64,000 nt of DNA from Pseudomonas wadenswilerensis (GTDB taxonomy: Bacteria; Pseudomonadota; Gammaproteobacteria; Pseudomonadales; Pseudomonadaceae), in the NCBI RefSeq assembly GCF_900497695.1, contig NZ_UIDD01000007.1, positions 1 to 64,000 of the forward strand, written 5' to 3'. Below, piece after piece: positions 41,595-50,632 of the stretch. Position 1 is the stretch's first letter. Each line of letters begins with the position of its first letter. The translations under genes and the position numbers were made by a program. The notes beneath the pieces were generated by a model. That model did no database searches. It was not told the DNA's origin and worked only from the letters and a program-made list of their open reading frames with translations.

Positions 41595-44500
41595 ATGATT
41601 CAACCAGCCTCAATCGATCAGCGCAGCTTTCGCAAGCTGCTGACCCGCAACATCGGCCTGCCCCTGGGGGTCGGACTGCTCAGTGCGGTGGTGTTCGTCA
41701 CCATCATCAGCTACCTGCTGGCGGCCATCCAGTGGGTCGAGCACACCGATCGGGTGATCAACAACGCCAACGAGACGGTCAAGCTGTCGATCGACATGGA
41801 AACCGGCATGCGCGGCTTCCTGCTCACCGGCGAAGAACGCTTTCTCGATCCCTATGAGGTGGCCAAGCCGCAGGTGGTCGCCGGTATCAAGGGCCTGGAG
41901 CAGATGGTGGCGGACAACCCGCAGCAGGTTGACCGCCTGGAGCGCCTGCTCGGTCTGCAGGAGGAGTGGAACACCTTTGCCAGCACGATGATCAGCCTGC
42001 GCCGCGACAACGGCAACTTTCGCGAGGCCATTGGCTCGGGAAGGGGCAAGCGCCTGACCGACGAGATCCGCAAGGAGTTCGACGCCTTCATTGCCATGGA
42101 GCACCAGCTACGGGTCGCGCGCAACGAAACGGTGAATACCACCACCGTGGTGTCGATTTCCGTCTACCTGGTGTTTGTCATCCTGCTCAGCGGCCTGCTG
42201 GCCTACCTGGGTCGCCGCGACCTGCTGGCGTTGTCCAGCAGCTATGCCAGCGGCCTTGAGTCCCAGCAACGTGCCAACCAGCGCCTGGAGCGCCAGGCCT
42301 GGCTGCGCACCGGGCAGACCGAACTGGCCGGCCAGGTGCTGGGGCAGTTGACCCTGCCGATGCTCGGCAACAATATCCTGCGCTTTTTTGCCGGCTACCT
42401 GGGCAGCGCCGTGGGCGCCCTGTACGCCCGCGACGAACACGGCGGCTTGCGCCGGGTCGCCACCTATGGGCTGTCGGCCGAGCAGGCCGCGCGGGACCAG
42501 GTGGTCGGCAGCCAGGAAGGTATTCTGGCCCAGGCCGTCATGCAGGAGCGCCTGCTGCGCCTGGACGATCTGCCGGGCGACTATTTCAAGGTCAGCAGCG
42601 GCTTGGGCGAGGGCTTGCCTCGCAGCGTGCTGGTGATGCCGACCAGCAACGATGGGCAGATCAACGGCGTGGTCGAGCTGGGGTTCCTGCGCACCCTGGA
42701 TGAGCGCGATATCGAGTTCCTGGAACTGGTGGCCGCCAACATGGGGACGTCGATCGAAAGCGCCCGCTACCGTCAGCGCCTGCAGGAGGTATTGGCCGAA
42801 ACCCAGCAGCTCAACGAAGAGTTGCAGGTGCAGCAGGAAGAGCTGAAAACCGCCAACGAAGAGCTTGAAGAACAGTCGCGGGTGCTCAAGGAGTCCCAGG
42901 CCAACCTGGAAACCCAACAGGCCGAACTCGAGCAGACCAACGAGCAACTGGCCGAGCGCACCGAAGCCCTGGCCGAACAGCGCGATGCCCTGGACCGCAA
43001 GAACAGCGAGTTGAACCAGGCCCAGGTCGAGCTGCAGGAGCGCGCCGAAGACTTGCAACGCTCGAGCAAGTACAAGTCCGAGTTCCTTGCCAACATGTCC
43101 CACGAGCTGCGCACGCCGCTCAACAGTTCGCTGATCCTGGCCAAGCTGCTGGCCGAGAACGCCGAAGAAAACCTCACCGGCGAGCAGGTCAAGTTTGCCG
43201 AGTCGATCTATTCGGCGGGCAATGACCTGCTCAACCTGATCAACGATATTCTCGACATCGCCAAGGTCGAGGCCGGCAAACTCGAGGTGCGCCCGGAAAC
43301 CACCCACGTGGCGCGTCTTGCCGAAGGCCTGCGTAACCTGTTCGAACCACTGGCCGACGAAAAGCACCTGAGCTTCAAGGTCTCGGTCGAGGCGCAGGTG
43401 CCGCCAACCCTGTATACCGATCGCCAACGCCTGGAACAGATCCTCAAGAACCTGCTGTCCAATGCGGTCAAGTTCACCGAGCGCGGCGAAGTCAGCCTGA
43501 GCGTTGGCTGGCAGGCGGGCAGCGGTATCGTCTTCTCGGTGCGCGACAGCGGCATCGGTATTGCTGCCGACCAGCAGCAGAGCATCTTCGAGGCCTTCCA
43601 TCAGGCCGATGGCACCACCAACCGTCGTTATGGCGGTACTGGCCTGGGCTTGTCGATCTCGCGCGACCTGGCGCAGTTGCTCGGTGGCCAGATCAGCGTC
43701 GACAGCAGCCTGGGCAAGGGCAGCGTGTTCAGCCTGATCCTGCCGGAGCGCTACGAGCCGATTGTCGAGCAACGCCCGGCGGCGATCGTTCATCAGCCGG
43801 CGCTGGTGGTCGCAGCACCCGTGCCGGAAGTGGTGCCAGCACCGGCGCCACGCCAGACGCCAAGCTTCGCCGACGACCGCGACAAGGCACCCTTCAGCAA
43901 CCGCTGCATCCTGGTGATCGAGGACGAGCCGAATTTCGCCCGCATCCTCTACGACCTGGCCCATGAGCTGGGCTACAGCTGCCTCGTCGCGCAGGCCGCC
44001 GACGAAGGCTTCGAACTGGCGGCAAGCTTCATTCCCGATGCGGTGCTGCTGGACATGCGCCTGCCGGACCATTCCGGCCTGACCGTGCTGCAACGGCTCA
44101 AGGAGCAGGCCAGCACCCGGCACATTCCGGTGCATGTGATCTCGGTCGAGGACCGGGTCGAGGCGGCGTTGCACATGGGCGCCATCGGCTATGCGGTCAA
44201 GCCGGCGACCCGCGAGGAACTCAAGCAGGTGTTCGCCCGCCTGGAGGCCAAGCTGACCCAGAAGCTCAAGCACATCCTGCTGGTCGAGGATGACGACCTG
44301 CAGCGCGAAAGCATCGCCCGCCTGATCGGCGACGAAGACATCGAGATCACCGCCGTAGGCATGGCCCAGCAGGCCTTGGACCTGCTGCGCGAGAACATCT
44401 ATGACTGCATGATCATTGACCTCAAACTGCCGGACATGCTTGGCAACGAGCTGCTCAAGCGCATGTCCGACGACGACATCCGCGCGTTCCCGCCGGTGAT

Positions 44501-45083
44501 CGTCTACACCGGGCGCAACCTGACCCGCGAAGAAGAAGCCGACCTGCTCAAGTACTCGCGCTCGATCATCATCAAGGGCGCGCGCTCACCCGAGCGCCTG
44601 CTCGATGAAGTCACGCTTTTTCTGCACAAAGTCGAATCCAAGCTGTCCCATGAAAGGCAGCGCATGCTCAAGACCGCGCGCAGCCGCGACAAGGTCTTCG
44701 AGGGGCGCAAGTTGCTGCTGGTGGATGACGACGTGCGTAACATCTTTGCCCTGACCAGCGCCCTGGAACACAAGGGCGCGATCGTCGAGATCGGGCGCAA
44801 TGGCCGCGAAGCCATCGAGCGCCTGGAACAGCACGAGGACATCGACCTGGTGCTGATGGACGTGATGATGCCGGAGATGGACGGCTATGAGGCCACCCGT
44901 TTGATCCGCAAGGACCCGCGCTGGCGCAAGCTGCCGATCATCGCCGTCACCGCCAAGGCGATGAAGGATGACCAGGAGCGTTGCCTGCAAGCCGGGGCCA
45001 ACGACTATCTCGCCAAGCCCATCGACCTTGACCGTCTGTTCTCGCTGATCCGTGTCTGGCTGCCGCAACTGGAGCGAATTTGA
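41595..45083 (+). CDS. Hybrid sensor histidine kinase with CHASE3, GAF and three receivers
   Basis: 1162 aa. TM1 is near 20-45 and TM2 near 187-205, around a periplasmic CHASE3 domain (NANETVKLSIDMETGMRGFL and LTGEERFLDPYEVAKPQ). A GAF domain follows (about 245-395), then a long Glu-rich coiled coil (about 398-495). The HisKA site is FLANMSHELRTPLNSSLILA (His503) and the HATPase has TGLGLSISRDLAQLLGG. Three receivers follow, starting near 770 (VLLDMRLPDHSG), 893 (CMIIDLKLPDMLG) and 1040 (LVLMDVMMPEMDG). The signal is unknown. It heads an operon with cheR, cheB and two more phosphorelay genes, all overlapping or nearly so. Confidence 0.92.
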   Translation: MIQPASIDQRSFRKLLTRNIGLPLGVGLLSAVVFVTIISYLLAAIQWVEHTDRVINNANETVKLSIDMETGMRGFLLTGEERFLDPYEVAKPQVVAGIKGLEQMVADNPQQVDRLERLLGLQEEWNTFASTMISLRRDNGNFREAIGSGRGKRLTDEIRKEFDAFIAMEHQLRVARNETVNTTTVVSISVYLVFVILLSGLLAYLGRRDLLALSSSYASGLESQQRANQRLERQAWLRTGQTELAGQVLGQLTLPMLGNNILRFFAGYLGSAVGALYARDEHGGLRRVATYGLSAEQAARDQVVGSQEGILAQAVMQERLLRLDDLPGDYFKVSSGLGEGLPRSVLVMPTSNDGQINGVVELGFLRTLDERDIEFLELVAANMGTSIESARYRQRLQEVLAETQQLNEELQVQQEELKTANEELEEQSRVLKESQANLETQQAELEQTNEQLAERTEALAEQRDALDRKNSELNQAQVELQERAEDLQRSSKYKSEFLANMSHELRTPLNSSLILAKLLAENAEENLTGEQVKFAESIYSAGNDLLNLINDILDIAKVEAGKLEVRPETTHVARLAEGLRNLFEPLADEKHLSFKVSVEAQVPPTLYTDRQRLEQILKNLLSNAVKFTERGEVSLSVGWQAGSGIVFSVRDSGIGIAADQQQSIFEAFHQADGTTNRRYGGTGLGLSISRDLAQLLGGQISVDSSLGKGSVFSLILPERYEPIVEQRPAAIVHQPALVVAAPVPEVVPAPAPRQTPSFADDRDKAPFSNRCILVIEDEPNFARILYDLAHELGYSCLVAQAADEGFELAASFIPDAVLLDMRLPDHSGLTVLQRLKEQASTRHIPVHVISVEDRVEAALHMGAIGYAVKPATREELKQVFARLEAKLTQKLKHILLVEDDDLQRESIARLIGDEDIEITAVGMAQQALDLLRENIYDCMIIDLKLPDMLGNELLKRMSDDDIRAFPPVIVYTGRNLTREEEADLLKYSRSIIIKGARSPERLLDEVTLFLHKVESKLSHERQRMLKTARSRDKVFEGRKLLLVDDDVRNIFALTSALEHKGAIVEIGRNGREAIERLEQHEDIDLVLMDVMMPEMDGYEATRLIRKDPRWRKLPIIAVTAKAMKDDQERCLQAGANDYLAKPIDLDRLFSLIRVWLPQLERI

Positions 45084-45901
45084 GTATCGAACGCAACACC
45101 GACATTGAAATCCGGCTGCTGATCGAGGCGATCTACCTCAAGTACAGCTATGACTTTCGCGATTACTCCGGCGCCTCGATCAAGCGCCGGATCCAGCACG
45201 CACTGCGCCAGTTCGACTGCAAGACGGTGTCGGCCCTGCAGGAGCGGGTGTTGCACGATCCAGGCATGTTCATGCAGTTGCTGCAGTTCCTGACCATCCC
45301 GGTCAGCGAGATGTTCCGCGACCCCGAGCACTTTCTCGCGGTGCGCCAGGAAGTGGTGCCGCTGCTGCGCACCTGGCCTTCGATCAAGATCTGGATCGCC
45401 GGTTGCAGTACCGGCGAAGAGGTCTATTCGATGGCCATCCTGCTGCGCGAAGAAGGCTTGCTGGAACGCACCATCATCTACGCCACCGACATCAATCCCA
45501 GCTCCCTGGAGAAGGCCAAGCAGGGCATCTACAGCATGCAGAACATGCGCCTGTATGCCGAGAACTACCGCAAGGCCGGGGGCCGCGGCGAGCTCAGCGA
45601 CTACTACACCTCGGCCTATGGCAATGCCATCGTCGACAGCAGCCTGCGCGACAACGTGACCTTCGCCGACCACAGCCTGGCCACCGACAGCGTATTCTCC
45701 GAAACCCAGTTGATCTCCTGCCGCAATGTGCTGATCTACTTCAACAAGGCCCTGCAGGACCGTGCCTTCGGCCTGTTCCACGAGTCGCTGTGCCATCGCG
45801 GTTTTCTGGTCCTGGGCAGCAAGGAAACCCTGGATTTCTCGGCCTATGCCGACCAGTTCGAGGCGCTGGTCAAGCCCGAACGGATCTACCGTAAATCATG
45901 A
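45080..45901 (+). CDS. CheR-type protein methyltransferase
   Basis: 273 aa: an N-terminal helical CheR domain (YDFRDYSGASIKRRIQHALR) and a SAM-methyltransferase domain with IWIAGCSTGEEVYSMAILLR, IIYATDINPSSLEKAKQGIY and SCRNVLIYFNKALQDRAF. CheR normally methylates chemoreceptor glutamates, but no receptor is in this operon. The start is a TTG at 45080 (MSIERNT) that overlaps the kinase stop and has GGAGCG upstream. It overlaps cheB at ATGA. Confidence 0.92.
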   Translation: MSIERNTDIEIRLLIEAIYLKYSYDFRDYSGASIKRRIQHALRQFDCKTVSALQERVLHDPGMFMQLLQFLTIPVSEMFRDPEHFLAVRQEVVPLLRTWPSIKIWIAGCSTGEEVYSMAILLREEGLLERTIIYATDINPSSLEKAKQGIYSMQNMRLYAENYRKAGGRGELSDYYTSAYGNAIVDSSLRDNVTFADHSLATDSVFSETQLISCRNVLIYFNKALQDRAFGLFHESLCHRGFLVLGSKETLDFSAYADQFEALVKPERIYRKS

Positions 45902-46473
45902 AGGGGGTCCAGGCGATTGCCCTTGGTGCCTCGGCGGGGGGCGTCAGCGCCTTGCTTGCGGTGTTCCAGGCCTTGCCGCCGGCGTTTCGCATTCCGCTGG
46001 TGTGCGTGCTGCATCTGCCGGATGATCGCCACAGCCACCTGGCCGAGGTCTTTGCCCGCAGACTCAAGCGTCCGGTGCGTGAAGCCCGTGACAAGGAAGA
46101 CATCGCGCCCGGCTCCATTTATGTGGCGGGCCCCGGCTACCACCTGTCAGTGGAGCGCGACCATAGCCTGTCCCTGAGCCAGGAGGAGCGCGTGCATTTT
46201 TCCCGGCCCTCGATCGACGTTCTGTTCGAGTCGGCGGCTGATGCCTATGGCCCGGGCTTGCTCGGTGTACTACTGACCGGCGCCAATGAAGACGGTGCTC
46301 GTGGCCTTGCATCGATCAAGCGCCAAGGTGGCCGGACCATTATCCAGGACCCCCATGAGGCGCAAGTGTCGACCATGCCGCGCGCGGCACTGGCTCTGCA
46401 CCAGCCCGATTACATACTCCCTTTGAATGGCATCGGGCAATTGCTCGCCAGCCTGGAAGCCCCTGAATGCTAA
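45898..46473 (+). CDS. CheB-type methylesterase without receiver domain
   Basis: 191-aa CheB catalytic domain only. The catalytic Ser is in IALGASAGGVSALLAVFQAL, the His in VCVLHLPDDRHSHLAEVF, and the Asp in LTGANEDGARGLASIKRQGG. DPHEAQVSTMPRAAL is also typical. Because it lacks the N-terminal receiver, its activity cannot be set by direct phosphorylation as in standard CheB. It overlaps cheR by 4 bp and the next kinase by 7 bp. Confidence 0.92.
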   Translation: MKGVQAIALGASAGGVSALLAVFQALPPAFRIPLVCVLHLPDDRHSHLAEVFARRLKRPVREARDKEDIAPGSIYVAGPGYHLSVERDHSLSLSQEERVHFSRPSIDVLFESAADAYGPGLLGVLLTGANEDGARGLASIKRQGGRTIIQDPHEAQVSTMPRAALALHQPDYILPLNGIGQLLASLEAPEC

Positions 46474-47675
46474 GCCACATCCATGCAAAACTGCTGATCG
46501 TCGACGACCTGCCGGAGAACCTGCTGGCCCTGGACGCGTTGATCAAGGGCGAAGACCGCGAGGTGCACCAGGCTCAGTCCGCCGACCAGGCCCTGGCACT
46601 GTTGCTCGAGCACGAGTTCGCCCTGGCTATCCTCGACGTGCAGATGCCCGGCATGAACGGCTTCGAACTGGCCGAGCTGATGCGCGGCACCGAGAAGACC
46701 AAGAATATCCCGATTGTCTTTGTCAGCGCCGCCGGGCGCGAGATGAACTACGCCTTCAAGGGCTACGAAAGCGGCGCGGTGGACTTCCTGCACAAGCCGC
46801 TGGACAGCCTGGCGGTGAAAAGCAAGGTGGCGGTGTTCGTCGACCTGTTTCGCCAGCGCAAGGCCCTCGGCCAGCAACTGGAAGCTCTCGAACGCAGCCG
46901 CGAAGAACAGGAACTGCTGCTGGCGCAGTTGCAGGTGACCCGCCGCGAACTGGAACACGCGGTGCGCATGCGCGATGACTTCATGTCGATCGTCTCCCAT
47001 GAGGTGCGTACGCCCCTGAACGGCCTGATCCTGGAAACCCAACTGCGCAAGCTGCACCTGGCCAAGGACAACGCCGATGCCTTTACCCTGGACAAGATGC
47101 GCGCCATGGTCGAGCGCGACGAGCGGCAGATCAACAGCCTGATCCGCCTGATCGAGGACATGCTCGACGTGTCGCGGATCCGCACCGGCAAGCTGTCGAT
47201 CCGCCCCAGTCAGTTCGACCTGGGGCAACTGGTGGGCGGCTTGATCGAGAACTTCGAAGCCCAGGCGGCGGCTGCCGAGTCACGCATCGAGTTCGAGGCG
47301 GGCGTGCCGCTGGCAGGTGTCTGGGACGAGTTTCGGATCGAACAGGTGGTCGCCAACCTGCTGACCAATGCCCTGCGCTACGGGGCGAAAAGCCCGGTGC
47401 AGGTGCGCACCTTCGAGCAAGGCGGCATGGCCTGTGTCGAGGTGCGTGACCACGGCATCGGCATCAGCGAGCACAACCAGCAACGGATCTTCCAGCAGTT
47501 CGAACGGGTCGCTTCCAGCCAGAGCAGTGCAGGCCTTGGCCTTGGCCTGTACATCTCCGAGCAGATCGTCCTGGCCCATGGCGGCGGCATCAGCGTGCAC
47601 AGCGTCGAAGGCGAGGGCGCGACTTTTACCGTGTGTCTGCCGTTGCCGCAGTCACTGCGAGAAAATGACCGGTAG
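46467..47675 (+). CDS. Receiver-histidine kinase
   Basis: 402 aa: a receiver domain (about 8-125; LLIVDDLPENLLALDALIKG, phospho-acceptor Asp in LAILDVQMPGMNG), a coiled-coil linker, HisKA with FMSIVSHEVRTPLNGLILET (His near 178), and a HATPase with DHGIGISEHNQQRIFQQFER and GLGLGLYISEQIVLAHGG. There is no membrane segment, so it is cytoplasmic. Phosphorylation of its receiver by the upstream hybrid kinase is a plausible relay (inference). Confidence 0.92.
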   Translation: MLSHIHAKLLIVDDLPENLLALDALIKGEDREVHQAQSADQALALLLEHEFALAILDVQMPGMNGFELAELMRGTEKTKNIPIVFVSAAGREMNYAFKGYESGAVDFLHKPLDSLAVKSKVAVFVDLFRQRKALGQQLEALERSREEQELLLAQLQVTRRELEHAVRMRDDFMSIVSHEVRTPLNGLILETQLRKLHLAKDNADAFTLDKMRAMVERDERQINSLIRLIEDMLDVSRIRTGKLSIRPSQFDLGQLVGGLIENFEAQAAAAESRIEFEAGVPLAGVWDEFRIEQVVANLLTNALRYGAKSPVQVRTFEQGGMACVEVRDHGIGISEHNQQRIFQQFERVASSQSSAGLGLGLYISEQIVLAHGGGISVHSVEGEGATFTVCLPLPQSLRENDR

Positions 47676-47746
47676 CAGGCAACCTCTGCATGAGGCCGGG
47701 GTCATACTGCGATGTAACCAAACGATTTATAGAACAAGGCATTGGC

Positions 47747-48124
47747 ATGAGTGAAGATGCGCAAGACGTAGTACTGGTGGTCGAAGACGAACCGGTGATT
47801 CGCATGATTCTCGAGGACTACCTCAAGGGTGAGGGTTACCACGTGCTGGTGGCGGAGAACGGTGAGCAAGCCTTCAAGATTCTGGCAAGCAAGCCGCACC
47901 TGGACCTGATTGTCACCGATTTTCGTTTGCCGGGAGGGATCTCCGGGGTGCAGATCGCCGAACCTGCGGTCAAGATGCGCCCGGACCTTAAGGTGATTTT
48001 CATCAGCGGCTATCCGGCGGAAATCCGCGAATCAGGCAGCCCGATCGCCTTCAAGGCGCCGATCCTGGCCAAGCCCTTTGATCTGGACAGCTTGCGTGAC
48101 CAGATTCAGGAGCAATTGCGCTAG
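47747..48124 (+). CDS. Single-domain response regulator (receiver only)
   Basis: 125-aa receiver domain: VLVVEDEPVIRMILEDYLKG, phospho-acceptor Asp in LIVTDFRLPGGISG, and IFISGYPAEIRES with Lys in ILAKPFDLDSLRDQ. No output domain. It closes the hybrid kinase-cheR-cheB-kinase operon and resembles the lone receiver at 40927-41298 on the other side, so the locus is framed by two receiver-only proteins. ATG 47747 is chosen because the family begins there. Confidence 0.9.
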   Translation: MSEDAQDVVLVVEDEPVIRMILEDYLKGEGYHVLVAENGEQAFKILASKPHLDLIVTDFRLPGGISGVQIAEPAVKMRPDLKVIFISGYPAEIRESGSPIAFKAPILAKPFDLDSLRDQIQEQLR

Positions 48125-48230
48125 GAGCCTGCTGACACTTCCCACGCCATCGAGCATGGGTGGCTGATGTTCCCCTCCGTGCAAAAAGCGTCCGATAACA
48201 TCCTTGTGAGTCGCCACAGGGAATCGGCGC

Positions 48231-49991
48231 ATGCGCTTTATCGTTCGCAAAGGAGACGCCACCAGCACCGGTGGTGAAGTACGCGGCGGCTGCGCAAAGC
48301 ATCCGCTTGGCGGTCGGCCCATCGCACGCATGGGCGACCCGGTCTATTGCCCTCGCTGCCAGCGTACCGGCGAAATTGCCCAGGGCAACCCGGCCTACAA
48401 GGTAAGCGGCCAACCGGTGGCCGGCGAAGGTCACCTGGTGCGCTGCGCCTGCCCCTATGGCAGCCACACGCTGATCGCCAGCCAACAGCGGGCGCGCATG
48501 GGCTTGACCACCACCGGGCGATCGCTGCCGCCGGCAATTGCCCTCGAAGAAGAGGAGGAAGAAGTCGAGGTGGACGATGGCGTCACCCTGCGCATCGGCG
48601 TGTTCTTTGATGGCACGGGCAACAACCTGGCCAACAGCGCCACCGTCGCCCAGTGCTTTGCCCGGGATGTAGAACTGGAAGAAGAGGCCGAAGAAGTGCG
48701 TCGCCATTGCGCCAGGTATGGCTATGACGGGCAGGGGAATGTGCCGGATAACAGCTATGGCAATGATATGACCAATGTGGCGCGGTTGTATGAGTTGTAT
48801 CAGGATCGGGTACGCAGTGATAAACACCAAGGCAGGCGTCTGGCTGTGCTCAAAGTCTATATCCAAGGGATAGGTACTACGAGCGGGGGCAAGGATTCAG
48901 CCTTGTCTCAGGCAACCGGTCGTTACGGGACGGGGGTGATTGCTCGGGCAGAACAGGCACATGATGAGGTTTTGAATCAGGTCAACATCTGGTTTGACGA
49001 GAATCCTCAGGCAAAAGTATACGAGTTGCAATTTGACCTATTTGGTTTCAGCCGGGGCGCCGCCGCACCAAGGCACTTTGCTAACGATCTGCACAGGGGC
49101 AAGCGCAGTGGTCTGGCTGCACGCTGGCCGGTGCACGTCATGCTTTCTGATGACTTCGACTGGAATTCCAAACATCATTTGAACATTCAGTTTATTGGTC
49201 TGTTTGATTCTGTTGCGGCGATAGTGGCGGTATTTCGCGGTAATTTCAGTCCGGCGAACGCTAACTACTCTGGGGTGGAAATGGGCCTCAAGGCTGGTGT
49301 TGCCCATAAGGTCGTGCACCTGGTGGCACGGGATGAGTGGCGCAAAAATTTCCCGCTGACCCGAACCGACAACGATATCGAGGTGCCTGGCGCGCACTCT
49401 GATGTAGGTGGAGGTTACCTGCCACACATGCGAGAAAAAGTCTTGCTGTCTAGGCCGCGTAGCAGTGTCGAACTACGCAGCGTGGCCAACGAACGGAGCC
49501 AGTCCTATCTAAGAGCCCAGGAAGATTACTTGCGAAATCGCTCAAAGTGGGAGCGACTGCAATTGCAAATCAATATAGTTACCTGGTCAATGGACCTACC
49601 CTTTGTTCCAAATCGAGACGCACACCCGCAAAAGCGCGTGTTTGCTTTTATACGTTGTGAACGCGATGTATTTGCCGACTTGTCGCAAGTCTATTTCCGT
49701 ATTATGCGTGAACTTGGTATGCGAAATGGTGTGCCGTTCCACGAGCTTCGTGATCAACAGGGCTTGCCCGATGAGCTTCAAGGCATTGCAGCGAAATTGA
49801 CCGCTTATGCGTTAGGCGACCGAGCCAGTCATGGGCTTGATCCTGATGAAGAGACATTGTTGCGCACGCGCTACATTCATCTGTCCAGTCACTGGAATCC
49901 CATGGGTTATTTAGTGCGCGACAGTGCAGAAGTGGTGTTTATTCATAGGCCGAATGAAAACGGTCAACGCAGCGTATTCCCCAATGAGTAG
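48231..49991 (+). CDS. Type VI secretion PAAR-Tle1 phospholipase effector (DUF2235)
   Basis: 586 aa. An N-terminal PAAR-type spike-tip domain (about 1-85; RGGCAKHPLGGRPIARMGDP) is followed by an acidic linker (EEEEEEVEVDDG) and a DUF2235 alpha/beta-hydrolase of the Tle1 type (VFFDGTGNNLANS). The nucleophile motif is GFSRGAA (Ser274), with LFDSVAA (Asp about 326) and VPGAHSDVGGGY (His389) completing the triad. Tle1 proteins hydrolyse phospholipids in rival cells. No other T6SS gene is in the window, so this is an orphan effector. From about 48700 the GC content drops sharply against the PAAR part, a sign of effector-domain exchange. Confidence 0.9.
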   Translation: MRFIVRKGDATSTGGEVRGGCAKHPLGGRPIARMGDPVYCPRCQRTGEIAQGNPAYKVSGQPVAGEGHLVRCACPYGSHTLIASQQRARMGLTTTGRSLPPAIALEEEEEEVEVDDGVTLRIGVFFDGTGNNLANSATVAQCFARDVELEEEAEEVRRHCARYGYDGQGNVPDNSYGNDMTNVARLYELYQDRVRSDKHQGRRLAVLKVYIQGIGTTSGGKDSALSQATGRYGTGVIARAEQAHDEVLNQVNIWFDENPQAKVYELQFDLFGFSRGAAAPRHFANDLHRGKRSGLAARWPVHVMLSDDFDWNSKHHLNIQFIGLFDSVAAIVAVFRGNFSPANANYSGVEMGLKAGVAHKVVHLVARDEWRKNFPLTRTDNDIEVPGAHSDVGGGYLPHMREKVLLSRPRSSVELRSVANERSQSYLRAQEDYLRNRSKWERLQLQINIVTWSMDLPFVPNRDAHPQKRVFAFIRCERDVFADLSQVYFRIMRELGMRNGVPFHELRDQQGLPDELQGIAAKLTAYALGDRASHGLDPDEETLLRTRYIHLSSHWNPMGYLVRDSAEVVFIHRPNENGQRSVFPNE

Positions 49992-50631
49992 TGTCTGGCG
50001 AGTCATGCTGCTGCACACCGCTCTGCTGCTGGCAGGTTGTGCAGGTCAAGGTGGCGCTGGGCTGCCTTATGATGCGTGGTATTTGGGTTTTGTGGCGCCT
50101 ACCCATATGGCTGTATGGATTGAAACTGCCGATGTACTGGATATCAAGGATCGAGGGTTTAGACGAGTCATGGGCGGGAACGCCAGGATGGATTTTACAT
50201 TCAAGCCTGAGGATGGCTGGTCAACCCGTACGGGATTTGGGTCGGGAAAATACGTATCGGGCAGTGATTTGCCCAAATTGATCTACGTGCGCTGGCAATC
50301 ATTAGCCGAAGCACAGACCTACGAAGTCGTCATTGAGATTCCCGAGGCAACGCGCCAGAGCATGTTGGAACCTGTACGCGCCTACTGTCGATTGGATGAT
50401 CGAGTCATTGTTAATCACCGTACGTATGTCACCATCGGCCTGGCCCCCGGCGGCATCGCCCAAACCTGGCTACGGGGTGTTTGCCTGGACCGCATCAAGG
50501 TCACCCGAACGGTCGGCCGAATTGTGCCGTTGGGCCCGGATCTAGGCCGCTCCAGCAGCGGCTACCCACCACTGGAACCCGAGTCCCAAACCTACATCGA
50601 CACCCATGGCATCCCCTACGGCGCCTGGTGA
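49984..50631 (+). CDS. DUF2931-family lipoprotein, likely immunity protein for the Tle1 effector
   Basis: 215 aa: a lipoprotein signal peptide with lipobox LLLAGC (Cys at about residue 19) and a DUF2931-like domain (YDAWYLGFVAPTHMAVWIET...DIKDRGFRRVMGG). Lipoproteins next to Tle phospholipases act as periplasmic immunity (Tli) proteins. That role is inferred here from position and lipobox. ATG 49984 overlaps the effector stop by 8 bp. In-frame ATGs at 49954 and 49924 would push the lipobox too far in. It is AT-rich like the effector's 3' half. Confidence 0.8.
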   Translation: MSSVWRVMLLHTALLLAGCAGQGGAGLPYDAWYLGFVAPTHMAVWIETADVLDIKDRGFRRVMGGNARMDFTFKPEDGWSTRTGFGSGKYVSGSDLPKLIYVRWQSLAEAQTYEVVIEIPEATRQSMLEPVRAYCRLDDRVIVNHRTYVTIGLAPGGIAQTWLRGVCLDRIKVTRTVGRIVPLGPDLGRSSSGYPPLEPESQTYIDTHGIPYGAW

Positions 50632-50632
50632 C

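Noticed and set aside
42108..44273. A 721-codon minus-strand frame opposite the hybrid kinase
   Set aside because: An antisense shadow. The plus strand encodes clear CHASE3, GAF, kinase and receiver domains.
48231..50631. A larger type VI secretion gene cluster
   Set aside because: No VgrG, Hcp, Tss or adaptor gene is encoded within the window on either side. Only the effector-immunity pair is supported.
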